DNA of 15,030 bases from an uncultured Collinsella sp. (GCA_900545505.1 UQZC01000015.1:1-15030), one strand, 5' to 3'. Numbered from the stretch's first letter, positions 1-6,042 are shown. The notes: generated by a model not told the origin, from the sequence alone. Numbers and translations: made by a program.

Positions 1-48
1 ATTATTTTCCGCTTCGACGAACAGCCGATCGTGTCAAATTTGGTCTAA
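1..48 (+). CDS. C-terminal end of an unidentified protein (partial)
   Basis: Reading from base 1 in frame 1 gives 15 codons (IIFRFDEQPIVSNLV) followed by TAA at 46-48. The start lies outside the window. The residues look like an ordinary protein tail but are too few to assign a family. A GC-rich hairpin begins about 20 bases downstream, which is compatible with a gene end here. It could equally be a chance open frame. Confidence 0.3.
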   Translation: MIFRFDEQPIVSNLV

Positions 49-69
49 CAGAGCCTAAAAAAATGGCAA

Positions 70-94
70 CCCGCCCGCCGAAAAGACGGGCGGG
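70..94 (-). terminator. GC-rich hairpin, terminator-like for the minus strand
   Basis: CCCGCCCG (70-77) pairs with CGGGCGGG (87-94) across a 9-base loop. Read on the minus strand, a T-rich run (complement of the A-run at 57-63) follows the stem after six bases, as in an intrinsic terminator. On the plus strand no T-run follows, so for the plus-strand gene end it is only a hairpin. Confidence 0.4.
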
Positions 95-118
95 CGTGAT
101 ACCATCAAGATTGTGCTC

Positions 119-304
119 GGGTGCTACCAACACCTCCGCACGGTGTAGAGGCGAGCTACCAACTCGCGTTTCTACTTGCCAGTTGTGCTAAAAACGCAAA
201 CAGCACTCCTGGCACATCCAATGATAGCAGGGACCCGCAGGTCACGCTATGGATGACAGTTAGAAAACGCAAATGGGAGCCGGCTCGCACGGCTCCCATT
301 TTTT
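119..304 (+). ncRNA. Candidate small RNA: two hairpins with the same loop plus terminator
   Basis: Two hairpins lie close together and share the loop CTACCAA. The first has stem GGTG/CACC (120-123, 131-134) and the second GCGAG/CTCGC (151-155, 163-167). The stems differ while the loop is identical, a pattern expected when the loop is the recognised element. ACACC (130-134) can also pair with GGTGT (142-146), which would disrupt the first hairpin. A strong intrinsic terminator closes the segment at 271-304. No promoter was identified and no open frame here has a ribosome binding site, so the 5' end is a guess. It could be the 3' untranslated region of the upstream gene. Confidence 0.3.
271..304 (+). 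terminator. Strong intrinsic terminator
   Basis: An 11-bp perfect stem (AAATGGGAGCC at 271-281, GGCTCCCATTT at 291-301) with a 9-base loop runs into a T-run ending at 304. A further ATGGGAGC at 305-312 could pair with 292-299 instead, giving a mutually exclusive hairpin. Confidence 0.75.
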
Positions 305-399
305 ATGGGAGCGGACATATGCCGTTCCCGGTCGGCACGGGTTTAAGACCCGTTCAAAAAGGTAGCCAAGGGCTCGAATAATCGGAGACTGAGCTGTAC

Positions 400-950
400 A
401 GGTTCATTGTCCCGTCTCTACGGAGACTTCGACGGGGGTAGTGCCCTCCATGTGACCCCTGCGCCGCCTCGGCCCTTCTGGGCGGAGACGGCGTGCCGGA
501 TTCAGAGCGATTGTCCTGCTGGAAAACTGCAGGAAAGTAGGCGAACAGCCGAAGATCAGGAGTTGGTTGGATAGCCGTGTGGCAACACACGTGTCGCGGT
601 GATAAGCCGCAACGTCAAGCAAAGAGGATCACGATGAGCATGCAGCCGTGACGGATTCTGAGCCCAACCCCGGGTTCCGCCATGTACGGGGGTGCCGGTG
701 AGGACGGCCGGCGCGTTAAAACGAACGGTCCGGATGCATGGGCGTAGCCATGCGGAGTCCCGCGAGATCGTCGAGCAAAAGGCCAAGGGGCGGGTGAGGC
801 TTTCCCAGCTGCAATGCTGGTTTCGAAGATTTAGGGAGGGTCCACGATTGTGCCCGGACTCTGTGGATGCTCCACCGCCTAACAATTCAACCACCAAGCT
901 AATTAGACCTCGCGACCAGTTATTACAATCAGCAAGTCATCAGCGCGAGG
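400..950 (+). ncRNA. Candidate large structured RNA, class not recognised
   Basis: About 550 bases hold no open frame with a plausible ribosome binding site but a dense run of local helices. These are GTCTC-TACG-GAGAC (414-427, the very stable cUACGg tetraloop), GGGGT/ACCCC (435-439, 455-459), and a two-part hairpin CGCCG/CGGCG enclosing GCCC-TTCT-GGGC (462-493). They continue with TCCTGC/GCAGGA (514-519, 529-534), CGTGTG-GCAA-CACACG (576-591, a GNRA tetraloop), GCGG/CCGC (596-610), TCACG/CGTGA (629-651), GCATGG/CCATGC (736-753), CCAGC/GCTGG (805-820), TCCAC/GTGGA (841-867) and CCTCGCG/CGCGAGG (908-950). Bases between helices are purine-rich, as in folded RNA. I could not match it to RNase P, tmRNA, 6S RNA or a group II intron domain V. 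Large phage-borne RNAs (GOLLD, ROOL, OLE) remain possible. The strand is inferred from the orientation of the GCAA and UACG loops. Ends and promoter are unknown. Confidence 0.45.
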
Positions 951-1400
951 CGTGCCAGCCGTCAGCCCTCAGCGCCGGCGTCGCTTCGCTCCCCGGGCGA
1001 TGTAAATAAGAGATATATAAGTCAGCGAGCTTCGCGAGCGGATCATAGGTGCCGTCAGGCACCGCATCAAAAGCGATTCGCAATCATTTCGGAATACATG
1101 TCGCTGGCGATGAGTGGACCTAGTCCAGACCTGTATCCGTACTAGGCGTTTCTAGAAATGCGCATGAGAAAGGGCCGAACCGAAGTGTCTGGCCGGACGC
1201 CAATTGTCCGGGAACTGCTTCGTTTCGACCCTGCTTCATTCTACAGCCGCGTCATGTTTATGGAGATCAATTCGGCAGCTGCAATTCATTCGATTGTAAG
1301 ATGAGCTGTCCTGGACGGCTCCCACTGTTGCGATCACGCCGCATGGACGATGGATGAACTCGCATGAGAACCCAAGCGTACGGTGGTTTTATCTGCCCAA
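951..1400. other. Gene-free stretch with scattered hairpins
   Basis: No gene was found. Visible structure includes GGTGCC-GTCA-GGCACC near 1048-1063 and CCTAGT/ACTAGG enclosing 16 bases near 1119-1146. A palindrome TTTCTAGAAA lies near 1149-1158; the same core recurs in the terminator at 3294-3334. This may be a continuation of the structured RNA on the left or spacer. The open frame crossing 1354-1668 has no good ribosome binding site and runs through a terminator, so I do not call it a gene. Confidence 0.4.
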
Positions 1401-1412
1401 AGAGGGTAGAAT
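1384..1412 (+). promoter_or_regulatory. Possible promoter facing the 49-aa peptide gene
   Basis: TAGAAT at 1407-1412 is a good -10 element. The -35 (TGGTTT at 1384-1389, 17-base spacing) is weak. Transcription from it would run about 95 bases into the terminator at 1483-1516, converging on the 49-aa gene of the minus strand. Confidence 0.25.
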
Positions 1413-1417
1413 GACAA

Positions 1418-1516
1418 CAGAAAACGACGCATCCCGTGTAAGCAACATGGAGCGCGGGCGGCCTAGTTTTCAGTCTTTGTTAAATGCCCGGGCTCCGACC
1501 CCCGGGCATTCTTATT
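1418..1516 (+). ncRNA. Possible antisense RNA opposed to the 49-aa peptide gene
   Basis: This is the inferred transcript between the TAGAAT box and the terminator. It would overlap the 3' end and trailer of the minus-strand peptide mRNA, the usual layout of type I antitoxin RNAs that pair with the 3' part of a toxin message. It is an inference from layout only. Confidence 0.22.
1483..1516 (+). terminator. Intrinsic terminator between convergent transcripts
   Basis: AATGCCCGGG (1483-1492) pairs with CCCGGGCATT (1501-1510) in a 10-bp stem with an 8-base loop, followed by CTTATTT on the plus strand. The minus strand after the stem is not T-rich, so it mainly serves plus-strand transcripts. A second hairpin, ATTTGCGC/GCGCAAAT (1514-1521, 1527-1534), follows inside the end of the minus-strand peptide gene. 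Confidence 0.6.
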
Positions 1517-1661
1517 TGCGCTTGTGGCGCAAATGCCGTCCACTGTCCGCACCGCGCGTACGCCTACGGACCTTAATCCGAACCTCATACGAGTTTAAAA
1601 ACGCGATGATGAACGTGCCGACCGTTGCAAGAGCGGCCAGCGCGTTAAGGAATTTCAGCAT
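1512..1661 (-). CDS. 49-aa hydrophobic peptide with basic tail, type I toxin-like
   Basis: The peptide begins MLKFLNALAALATVGTF and has one hydrophobic stretch at about residues 4-22 that should span the membrane. A strongly basic tail follows (KVRRRTR near 30-36, RHLRHKRK at the end). The start is ATG at 1659-1661, seven bases after GGAGG, an excellent ribosome binding site. Stop TAA lies at 1512-1514, inside a hairpin and just past a terminator serving the opposite strand. A short membrane helix with a basic end and a possible convergent short RNA is what type I toxins such as TxpA, BsrG and Fst show, and phage holin-like peptides look similar. No family was matched by sequence; the toxin role is inference. 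A second peptide of the same style lies at 5675-5800. Confidence 0.6.
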   Translation of the reverse strand: MLKFLNALAALATVGTFIIAFLNSYEVRIKVRRRTRGADSGRHLRHKRK

Positions 1662-1761
1662 ATGGTGACCTCCGATCAAATCGTCGGCCGCCCGCGCACG
1701 GAATGCGCCGTGACATCAATTCTAACCGAATCTGCTACTACCCCGGTTAACTGGTACACCT

Positions 1762-1790
1762 CTGTTATTGTTCAAATTAAACAGTCTCAA
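1762..1790 (-). promoter_or_regulatory. Possible promoter for the 49-aa peptide gene
   Basis: On the minus strand TTGAGA (1785-1790) and TAACAG (1762-1767) are 17 bases apart, about 100 bases upstream of the peptide start. The -10 element is poor. Confidence 0.25.
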
Positions 1791-1804
1791 AAGGTATGCC
1801 GCGC

Positions 1805-1848
1805 GGCACTCGAAAACCGAACCCTCGATGCCGTGAACAGCGAGTGCC
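1805..1848. repeat. 8-bp inverted repeat upstream of the recombinase gene
   Basis: GGCACTCG (1805-1812) and CGAGTGCC (1841-1848) are exact inverted copies separated by 28 bases, about 70 bases before the recombinase start. It could be a leader hairpin or a recombinase or repressor site. Confidence 0.35.
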
Positions 1849-1917
1849 AAAACCCAGTGTCAAAACCTCCACTTGCATTCCCATGAGAAAATCAAAAGAC
1901 AAGGCAGGAGGCTGAAA

Positions 1918-2502
1918 ATGACCAGATACGGATACGCTCGCGTGAGCACGAAGGATCAGAAGCTAGATAGGCAAATCGAGGCGTTGGTCAACGCCGGCGT
2001 GCCCTATGGCCATATCTACAAAGACAAGGTCACGGGTGCCAAGGACGGCGACCGAACTCAGCAGAAGCGTCTGTTCAAGAAGATGAAGGCCGGCGATGAA
2101 GTGGTAGTCGAGTCCTGGGAGCGCCTAACCAGATCGACCAGGCAATTGCTGAACTACGACCTTATGTTCCGAAATCTCGGCGTGAAGCTAACTTCCTTGA
2201 AACAGCCGGTCGACCTCGATACCGCCTTCGGTCGATTCGTCCTCGGCACTCACGCCTGCACCGCCGAGCTCGAGCGCGACCTGATCAAGCAGCGCCAGGC
2301 CGAGGGCATCGCCGTAAAACGGAACCATGGTGGCAACGTCGGGGGCCGCCCGCGCATCGCGGACGTCAAGGCCGATGCTGCCGTGAAACTCTACCTTGCG
2401 CGGGAAACGCCCATCCCCGACATCTGCGCCGCCACCGGTATATCGAAATCGACTTTGTACCGCATCCTCCGTGAACGCGGATTGGTGGGCGTCAGAAGAT
2501 AA
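1918..2502 (+). CDS. Serine recombinase of the resolvase/invertase family
   Basis: This 194-aa protein has the normal length of a small serine recombinase (resolvase or DNA invertase). The N-terminal catalytic domain starts GYARVST with nucleophile Ser10 and Arg8. The conserved arginine motif is visible as ERLTRS at 68-73 and the long helix region as ELERDLIKQR at 117-126. GRPR at 143-146 starts the linker to a C-terminal helix-turn-helix (about 151-186, ISKSTLYRIL), which binds the crossover site. The start is ATG 1918, preceded by AGGAGG six bases upstream; an earlier in-frame ATG at 1873 lacks such a site. The enzyme cuts and rejoins DNA through a phosphoserine link, resolving cointegrates or inverting segments. 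No obvious paired inversion sites were seen in the window, so its substrate is unknown. It supports the view that this block is mobile DNA. Confidence 0.93.
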   Translation: MTRYGYARVSTKDQKLDRQIEALVNAGVPYGHIYKDKVTGAKDGDRTQQKRLFKKMKAGDEVVVESWERLTRSTRQLLNYDLMFRNLGVKLTSLKQPVDLDTAFGRFVLGTHACTAELERDLIKQRQAEGIAVKRNHGGNVGGRPRIADVKADAAVKLYLARETPIPDICAATGISKSTLYRILRERGLVGVRR

Positions 2503-2654
2503 ATCCGAGTGCGCTACTATATAAGAGTGCGGTATTTCTCCAACTGAAACCCCCTGCGTGAACGCATAACGTATGACTTGAGGCGCCTTTTAGAACTCAC
2601 CGATCGCAGGATGACTACAAATCAACAGCAGCCGTGCATTGTTCCCAGCCATAT

Positions 2655-2673
2655 GGCATGGCGGAGCCATGCC
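2655..2673 (+). other. Hairpin in the leader of the coiled-coil gene
   Basis: GGCATGG (2655-2661) and CCATGCC (2667-2673) form a 7-bp stem with loop CGGAG, about 24 bases before the next start codon. The stem core GCATGG/CCATGC repeats that of the hairpin at 736-753 in the candidate RNA. It could influence ribosome access. Confidence 0.4.
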
Positions 2674-2696
2674 GTTGTTGATTGGAGTGCCGCACC

Positions 2697-3275
2697 ATGG
2701 CAGACAATCCGAGCGAAAAGAAAATCAGCGAGACATCCGGCGTGAAGGCCGTCCTCGATGAGGCTGCCGAGCGGATCGAGGCGACATGGCGGGAGAAGCT
2801 GCTGCGCGAGACTGCCGACCTCAGGACCGAGAACGCACTGCTCATGGCCCAGGTGGATGAATTCAGCCGCAAGCTCGCCGAGGCGACGGATCGGAATGAA
2901 AAGATTGAGGCCGACTGCAATGAGCGGGTCGCCTTTATAGAAGAGAAGTTCGAACTCGATACCGCGAGCCTCGAGCTCGAGAACAACGAGCTCCATGCCG
3001 CGAGCGTCAGATATCTCGCCGATGCTCGGGAACTCGACAGGCAGGTCGTCCAACTCCATGCCGAGGCCGTGGCCATGGTCGATGAGATCGAGCGACTGCG
3101 CGGCGAGCGTGACGCCGCGCTGAAAGCCCGAGCCGAGTTGAACGACGCACTCCTGGCCCAGCGCGACCTGATGGCCGAGGTCGCCGCCCTCAAGGACCGC
3201 CTTGCCGCCTCCGAGCAGCGTGCGGCCGTGGCCGAGGCCAAGATCGAGGTCATGACCCAGATGAAGATCGAGTAG
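2697..3275 (+). CDS. Coiled-coil protein of unknown function
   Basis: This 192-aa soluble protein starts MADNPSEKK. From about residue 20 to 190 it is almost entirely predicted long helix with heptad-like leucine, alanine and valine positions and abundant Glu, Arg and Lys (for example LRTENALLMAQVDEFSRKL). It has no signal peptide, membrane segment or catalytic motif. I chose ATG 2697, nine bases after a GGAG ribosome binding site; an ATG 15 bases earlier has no comparable site. Such proteins occur as scaffolding or structural proteins in phages and as partition or relaxosome accessories in plasmids, but nothing here decides between them. It is convergent with the phosphoesterase operon and shares a perfect terminator with it. 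Confidence 0.75.
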   Translation: MADNPSEKKISETSGVKAVLDEAAERIEATWREKLLRETADLRTENALLMAQVDEFSRKLAEATDRNEKIEADCNERVAFIEEKFELDTASLELENNELHAASVRYLADARELDRQVVQLHAEAVAMVDEIERLRGERDAALKARAELNDALLAQRDLMAEVAALKDRLAASEQRAAVAEAKIEVMTQMKIE

Positions 3276-3293
3276 GCCGCATAGCATCTAATT

Positions 3294-3334
3294 TTCTAGA
3301 AACCCCCTAGAGCATTTCTAGGGGGTTTCTAGAA
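3294..3334. terminator. Perfect 18-bp inverted repeat, bidirectional terminator
   Basis: The arms at 3294-3311 and 3317-3334 are exact inverted copies (core AACCCCCTAGA) around the 5-base loop GCATT. TTTCTAG follows the C/G-rich part on both strands, so it can end both the coiled-coil mRNA and the convergent phosphoesterase mRNA. The stop codon of the phosphoesterase gene (3329-3331) lies in the stem. Confidence 0.75.
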
Positions 3335-4051
3335 CTGAGAACCGGGCGCAGCACTTTCGATCGGCACGATGTCTCGATAGACCAGACGGTGCCTGTCGTC
3401 ACGCCACTCGTCACCGTGGTAGTGCCCGAAGAACCAAGCGCGGTAGTCGAGCCGCCCATCGAGCTCGCCCAGGAAGGTTTGCAGCTGATCCCCACGGTAC
3501 TCACGTCCGCGCTCCCGGCACAGCTCTCTGGCCAGGGCAGCAGGAGCCTCATGCGTCACCACGTAATCGGCCCTCCAGCCTACGCGGTTGAGCGAGGCGC
3601 GGCAGTGGTCCATCTCCTCCTCGCTCGGCATCTCCTCGGGCCACCAGCTCCTCTCCTCCTTGCGATACTGCCTGTCGTTGCTCGCGGCGCCGCCCATGGC
3701 AAGGACCGTGGTTCCCGCGATGTCGAATACCCCTCCGCGCATGAGGTGCAGCACGTGCGGTCGTACCTCATGGACGAGACCGCCGCTCCACTCCCGCACC
3801 GGCAGTTCTACCAGGGCGTGGTGGTTCTCATGGTTGCCGTCTATGAAACACGTGGTCCAGGGCTTCGACTCGAACCAGTCGAGCCAATACCTCTCAGCAT
3901 TCGAGCCGTCCCAGACAAAGCCGAAGTCGCCGGCCACGATCACCACGTCATCGCGCGTCAGCGTGCGCCCCAGCGGCCAAGATTTGAAGGCGAATCTGCT
4001 GGCCCCATACTCGGCCCTGCCGTGGACATCGCCTGTCACATAGACCGTCAT
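3329..4051 (-). CDS. Metallophosphoesterase, third gene of the operon
   Basis: This 240-aa protein of the calcineurin-like metallophosphoesterase superfamily has all the metal-binding motifs in order: GDVH at 7-10, GDFG at 41-44, DGNHE at 71-75, THE at 166-168 and GHYH at 209-212. These place two metal ions that hydrolyse phosphomonoesters or phosphodiesters; the substrate cannot be read from the sequence. It resembles the gene before it along its whole length (shared MTVYVTGD start, matching motif spacing, RLDYR before the GHxH motif), so the pair arose by tandem duplication. Start ATG 4049-4051 overlaps the upstream stop as TGATG, implying translational coupling. The stop lies inside the shared terminator. 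No signal peptide, so cytoplasmic. Confidence 0.9.
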   Translation of the reverse strand: MTVYVTGDVHGRAEYGASRFAFKSWPLGRTLTRDDVVIVAGDFGFVWDGSNAERYWLDWFESKPWTTCFIDGNHENHHALVELPVREWSGGLVHEVRPHVLHLMRGGVFDIAGTTVLAMGGAASNDRQYRKEERSWWPEEMPSEEEMDHCRASLNRVGWRADYVVTHEAPAALARELCRERGREYRGDQLQTFLGELDGRLDYRAWFFGHYHGDEWRDDRHRLVYRDIVPIESAAPGSQF

Positions 4052-4776
4052 CAGTACGCGCCCCACGGCAGGAGTTTGTCCCCGAGCCTCACGATCCGGT
4101 CATACAGCACCGTGTGCCGTTCGTCCGGATTGCCGTCTCGGTGAAAATGTCCGTAATACCAGCGCCTGTAGTCCAGGCGGTCCTCGAGCTCGTCGAGGAA
4201 TCCGGTCAGCCGGTCCACATCAGGGCGTTCCCAGCCTGGGTCCGGGTAGAGCGTCGGCGAGATCATGCGCGTGGCGCAGGTATGGGTGATGACGCAGTCG
4301 ACCTTCCAGTCGACCTCGTCGAGCCTTGCCCGCGCGGTATCGAAATCGCGCTCGTCCGGGAGCTCCTGAGGCCACCAGCTGGAATAAGGCACGCGGTATT
4401 CCCTGTCCACGCTCGTGGCACCGCCCATGGTGAAGATTGTCGAACCGTCGAGCTCAAAGACCTCGCCGCGCGTCAGGCGCCGAATGGGCGAGGTGTCCGA
4501 CAGGCGCTGCGTCAGCCCGCCGTGCCACGGCTCCATGGGGCGCTCCTCCCAGTGGTCGAAGCGCTCGTGGTTGCCGTCGACGAACAGTACTGTGTAGGGG
4601 CGCGACTCCAGCCAGGCGATGTCGGCGCATTCCTCGGCGGAAAAGTTCCACGGAAAGCCAAAGTCACCGGCAACGATGAGATAGTCGTCGCTGGTAAGAT
4701 TGTCGCCAAGCTCCCAGTCGCGGAGCTTTTGCATGTCGAGCCCACTGTGGATGTCGCCCGTCACATAGACCGTCAT
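4051..4776 (-). CDS. Metallophosphoesterase, second gene of the operon
   Basis: This 241-aa calcineurin-like phosphoesterase has GDIH at 7-10, GDFG at 37-40, DGNHE at 67-71, a histidine in ITHT near 163-166, and GHFH at 209-212, so the two-metal site appears complete. It is a paralogue of the gene downstream. Start ATG 4774-4776 follows GAGGTG and overlaps the stop of the previous gene as ATGA, a coupling arrangement. A longer in-frame reading upstream covers the neighbouring gene and is rejected because the MTVYVTGD start matches the paralogue. Substrate unknown. Related enzymes hydrolyse cyclic nucleotides, diadenosine tetraphosphate or protein phosphate, and phages carry several. Confidence 0.9.
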   Translation of the reverse strand: MTVYVTGDIHSGLDMQKLRDWELGDNLTSDDYLIVAGDFGFPWNFSAEECADIAWLESRPYTVLFVDGNHERFDHWEERPMEPWHGGLTQRLSDTSPIRRLTRGEVFELDGSTIFTMGGATSVDREYRVPYSSWWPQELPDERDFDTARARLDEVDWKVDCVITHTCATRMISPTLYPDPGWERPDVDRLTGFLDELEDRLDYRRWYYGHFHRDGNPDERHTVLYDRIVRLGDKLLPWGAY

Positions 4777-5411
4777 CGAATCACCTCTTCCCCCTTGTAC
4801 GCCGCCAGCTCGCGCTCGACCTGCCTGTCGCCGGTCTCGTTGACCCACCAGGGCCATTTCACCCGGCCGCACGGCTCGTCGACTCCGGCGAACCATTCCC
4901 TCAGCTCGTCGAGGCTCACCGGGGAGTGCCCGTTGGCATCGCAACCGACGTCGTAGCGCAGAAGGCCCTGCTTGCGGTTGAACTCGTTGTACGCGCCACC
5001 GCTGCTGTGGATGTGTCCGTGAAGGTGCCACGATCCATGGCTCATGCCCTGCCAGTCGGCCATGGGGTAATGGCATAGGACGATCTTCTGCCCGTCGATC
5101 TTGAGCACGCAGATCGGCGGCTCCACGGTGAAGGCGCCAGCGACCGCCGGCTGGGTCCAGTCCTTGTCGTGGTTTCCCGGGACGAGGTGGATGCGTCTGC
5201 AGGCAATCCGCTTGCGAAGCCCATAGGCGTCCTGGGCGGTCATCTTGAATGAGAAATCACCCAGGATGTAGAGTTCGTCGTCCACGGCAACCTTGCCGTT
5301 GATGTTGTCGACGATGGCGTCGTTCATCTGCCAAATCGTTTCCCACGGGCGGTCGGTGAACTTCAGCACGTTCTCATGCCCGAAGTGGGTGTCGCTGGTA
5401 AACCAGATCAT
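4773..5411 (-). CDS. Phage-type metallophosphoesterase, first gene of the operon
   Basis: This 212-aa member of the calcineurin-like superfamily is of the type common in phages and mobile elements. Motifs are SDTHFGH at 6-12, GDF at 51-53, GNHD at 79-82, CHYP at 113-116 and GHIH at 132-135. It is only distantly related to the two genes after it and has an extra C-terminal part rich in Trp (VKWPWW). The start is ATG 5409-5411, after AAGGAGA about eight bases upstream; the longer open frame beginning with TTG at 5504 passes through a terminator-like hairpin and is rejected. It overlaps the next gene by four bases. A leader with stacked hairpins upstream suggests premature termination control of the whole operon. 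The actual substrate is not known. Confidence 0.9.
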   Translation of the reverse strand: MIWFTSDTHFGHENVLKFTDRPWETIWQMNDAIVDNINGKVAVDDELYILGDFSFKMTAQDAYGLRKRIACRRIHLVPGNHDKDWTQPAVAGAFTVEPPICVLKIDGQKIVLCHYPMADWQGMSHGSWHLHGHIHSSGGAYNEFNRKQGLLRYDVGCDANGHSPVSLDELREWFAGVDEPCGRVKWPWWVNETGDRQVERELAAYKGEEVIR

Positions 5412-5427
5412 ATTTATGTCTCCTTCT

Positions 5428-5497
5428 GTCGCTAAAAAACGTTCTCCTTCGAGGTCAGGAGACGTTTTATGAGCGACATGAGGTGCATATCCCTCAT
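5428..5497 (-). promoter_or_regulatory. Leader with terminator-like hairpin before the phosphoesterase operon
   Basis: On the minus strand the stem AAAACGTCTCCT/AGGAGAACGTTTT (5457-5468 with 5436-5448, one bulge) ends in a run of six T and stands 25-50 bases before the first gene. It is extended by GTCGCT/AGCGAC at 5428-5477. A second hairpin, CATGAGG/CCTCATG, precedes it at about 5476-5497. It looks like a transcription attenuator. A 21-codon frame (ATG 5497 to TAG 5432, starting MRDMHLMSLIKRLL) overlaps the whole device, with GGAG nine bases before its ATG, and might be a leader peptide. It could instead be the terminator of an upstream transcript. Confidence 0.5.
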
Positions 5498-5599
5498 GTT
5501 TCAAGCTCCAATCTGCCGGATTTGCCCAACTAAAAGTTTACGCCCACGCGCGAACAGGATTTGATTTTTGAAATATGGACGAATTCCTCGTCAGGAGGG

Positions 5600-5660
5600 T
5601 AAAATGGTGCCGACGGCAGCCCAAGTTGTAGAGAGCTGGGCAGAGCCGTTGCTTAATGAA
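5600..5660 (+). ncRNA. Conserved hairpin opposite the 41-aa peptide gene
   Basis: ACGGC/GCCGT (5613-5617, 5645-5649) encloses GCCCA/TGGGC (5619-5623, 5637-5641) with a 13-base loop. The same hairpin recurs at 11808-11844, again with an A/T hexamer (TAAAAT here, TAGAAT there) ending seven bases before the GACGGC start. This may be a promoter with the 5' end of an antisense RNA, or simply the terminator of the minus-strand peptide mRNA with its T-rich tail. No good -35 is seen in this copy. Confidence 0.35.
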
Positions 5661-5674
5661 GTTGGGTCATCGTC

Positions 5675-5800
5675 TTAGCGACGGTGACCTTTCTTTTTGG
5701 GCTTCGAGCCCTGCTTGAGTGCCTTGGAAAGGCCGACAAGGGCCGTGAGGAGCGAGACCATAGCGGTCAGGAGCTTCACGAGCTCGGTGAAATCGGTCAT
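5675..5800 (-). CDS. 41-aa hydrophobic peptide with basic tail, type I toxin-like
   Basis: The peptide starts MTDFTELVKLLTAMVSLL. It has an amphipathic to hydrophobic helix at about residues 7-26 and a lysine/arginine-rich tail ending KPKKKGHRR. The start is ATG 5798-5800, eight bases after GGAGG; an ATG two codons earlier is too close to that site. A second copy of the locus, including the hairpin beyond the stop, lies at 11795-12003 but has lost its start codon. Similarity continues through the coding frame (ELV.LL.A.VSL.TAL..LS.ALKQ.SK), so the reading frame was once under selection. The design resembles type I toxins or small holin-like peptides; function not demonstrated by sequence. Confidence 0.6.
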   Translation of the reverse strand: MTDFTELVKLLTAMVSLLTALVGLSKALKQGSKPKKKGHRR

Positions 5801-6042
5801 GGGCATCACCTCCCATCAAATGGAGGGCTCTGCCCGGCACGAGGGCTGCCGACAGCAAGGACGATTCTATCAGAGCGGCTGACTCCCGCCCGATACTACC
5901 ATCCCACCGCGCCTGTGCAAAAAAGAGGGCCGCCAAACAGCGACTCTCCAGCGAAAGTGCACGTTATTTAGGACAGTCATATTCTTTGAAAATAATGGCT
6001 GTTGTAGAATTACATATAAGAGTCACCCGGAAGGAGCGATCG

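Noticed and set aside
121..381. Open frame of 86 codons on the plus strand
   Set aside because: No ribosome binding site, runs through the CTACCAA hairpins and the terminator at 271-304, and has no protein-like pattern.
655..760. Group II intron domain V/VI
   Set aside because: Some bases (GGTGCCGGTGAGGACGG) recall the end of such introns, but the required AGC triad stem, two-base bulge and opposing strand are missing, and no reverse transcriptase gene is in the window.
400..900. RNase P RNA or tmRNA
   Set aside because: The conserved P4/J regions of RNase P (GAGGAAAGTC, ACAGNAA) and the tRNA-like end and tag frame of tmRNA are not found.
354..1009. Several overlapping open frames on both strands
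   Set aside because: They lack ribosome binding sites and coincide with the run of RNA helices. GC-rich DNA gives such frames by chance.
1354..1668. Open frame of 104 codons opposite the 49-aa peptide gene
   Set aside because: It crosses a 10-bp-stem terminator and has no good start signal. The minus-strand peptide has a far better ribosome binding site.
3389..4956. Long plus-strand frames opposite the phosphoesterase genes
   Set aside because: Antisense shadows: the minus strand has all five metal-binding motifs and coupled starts.
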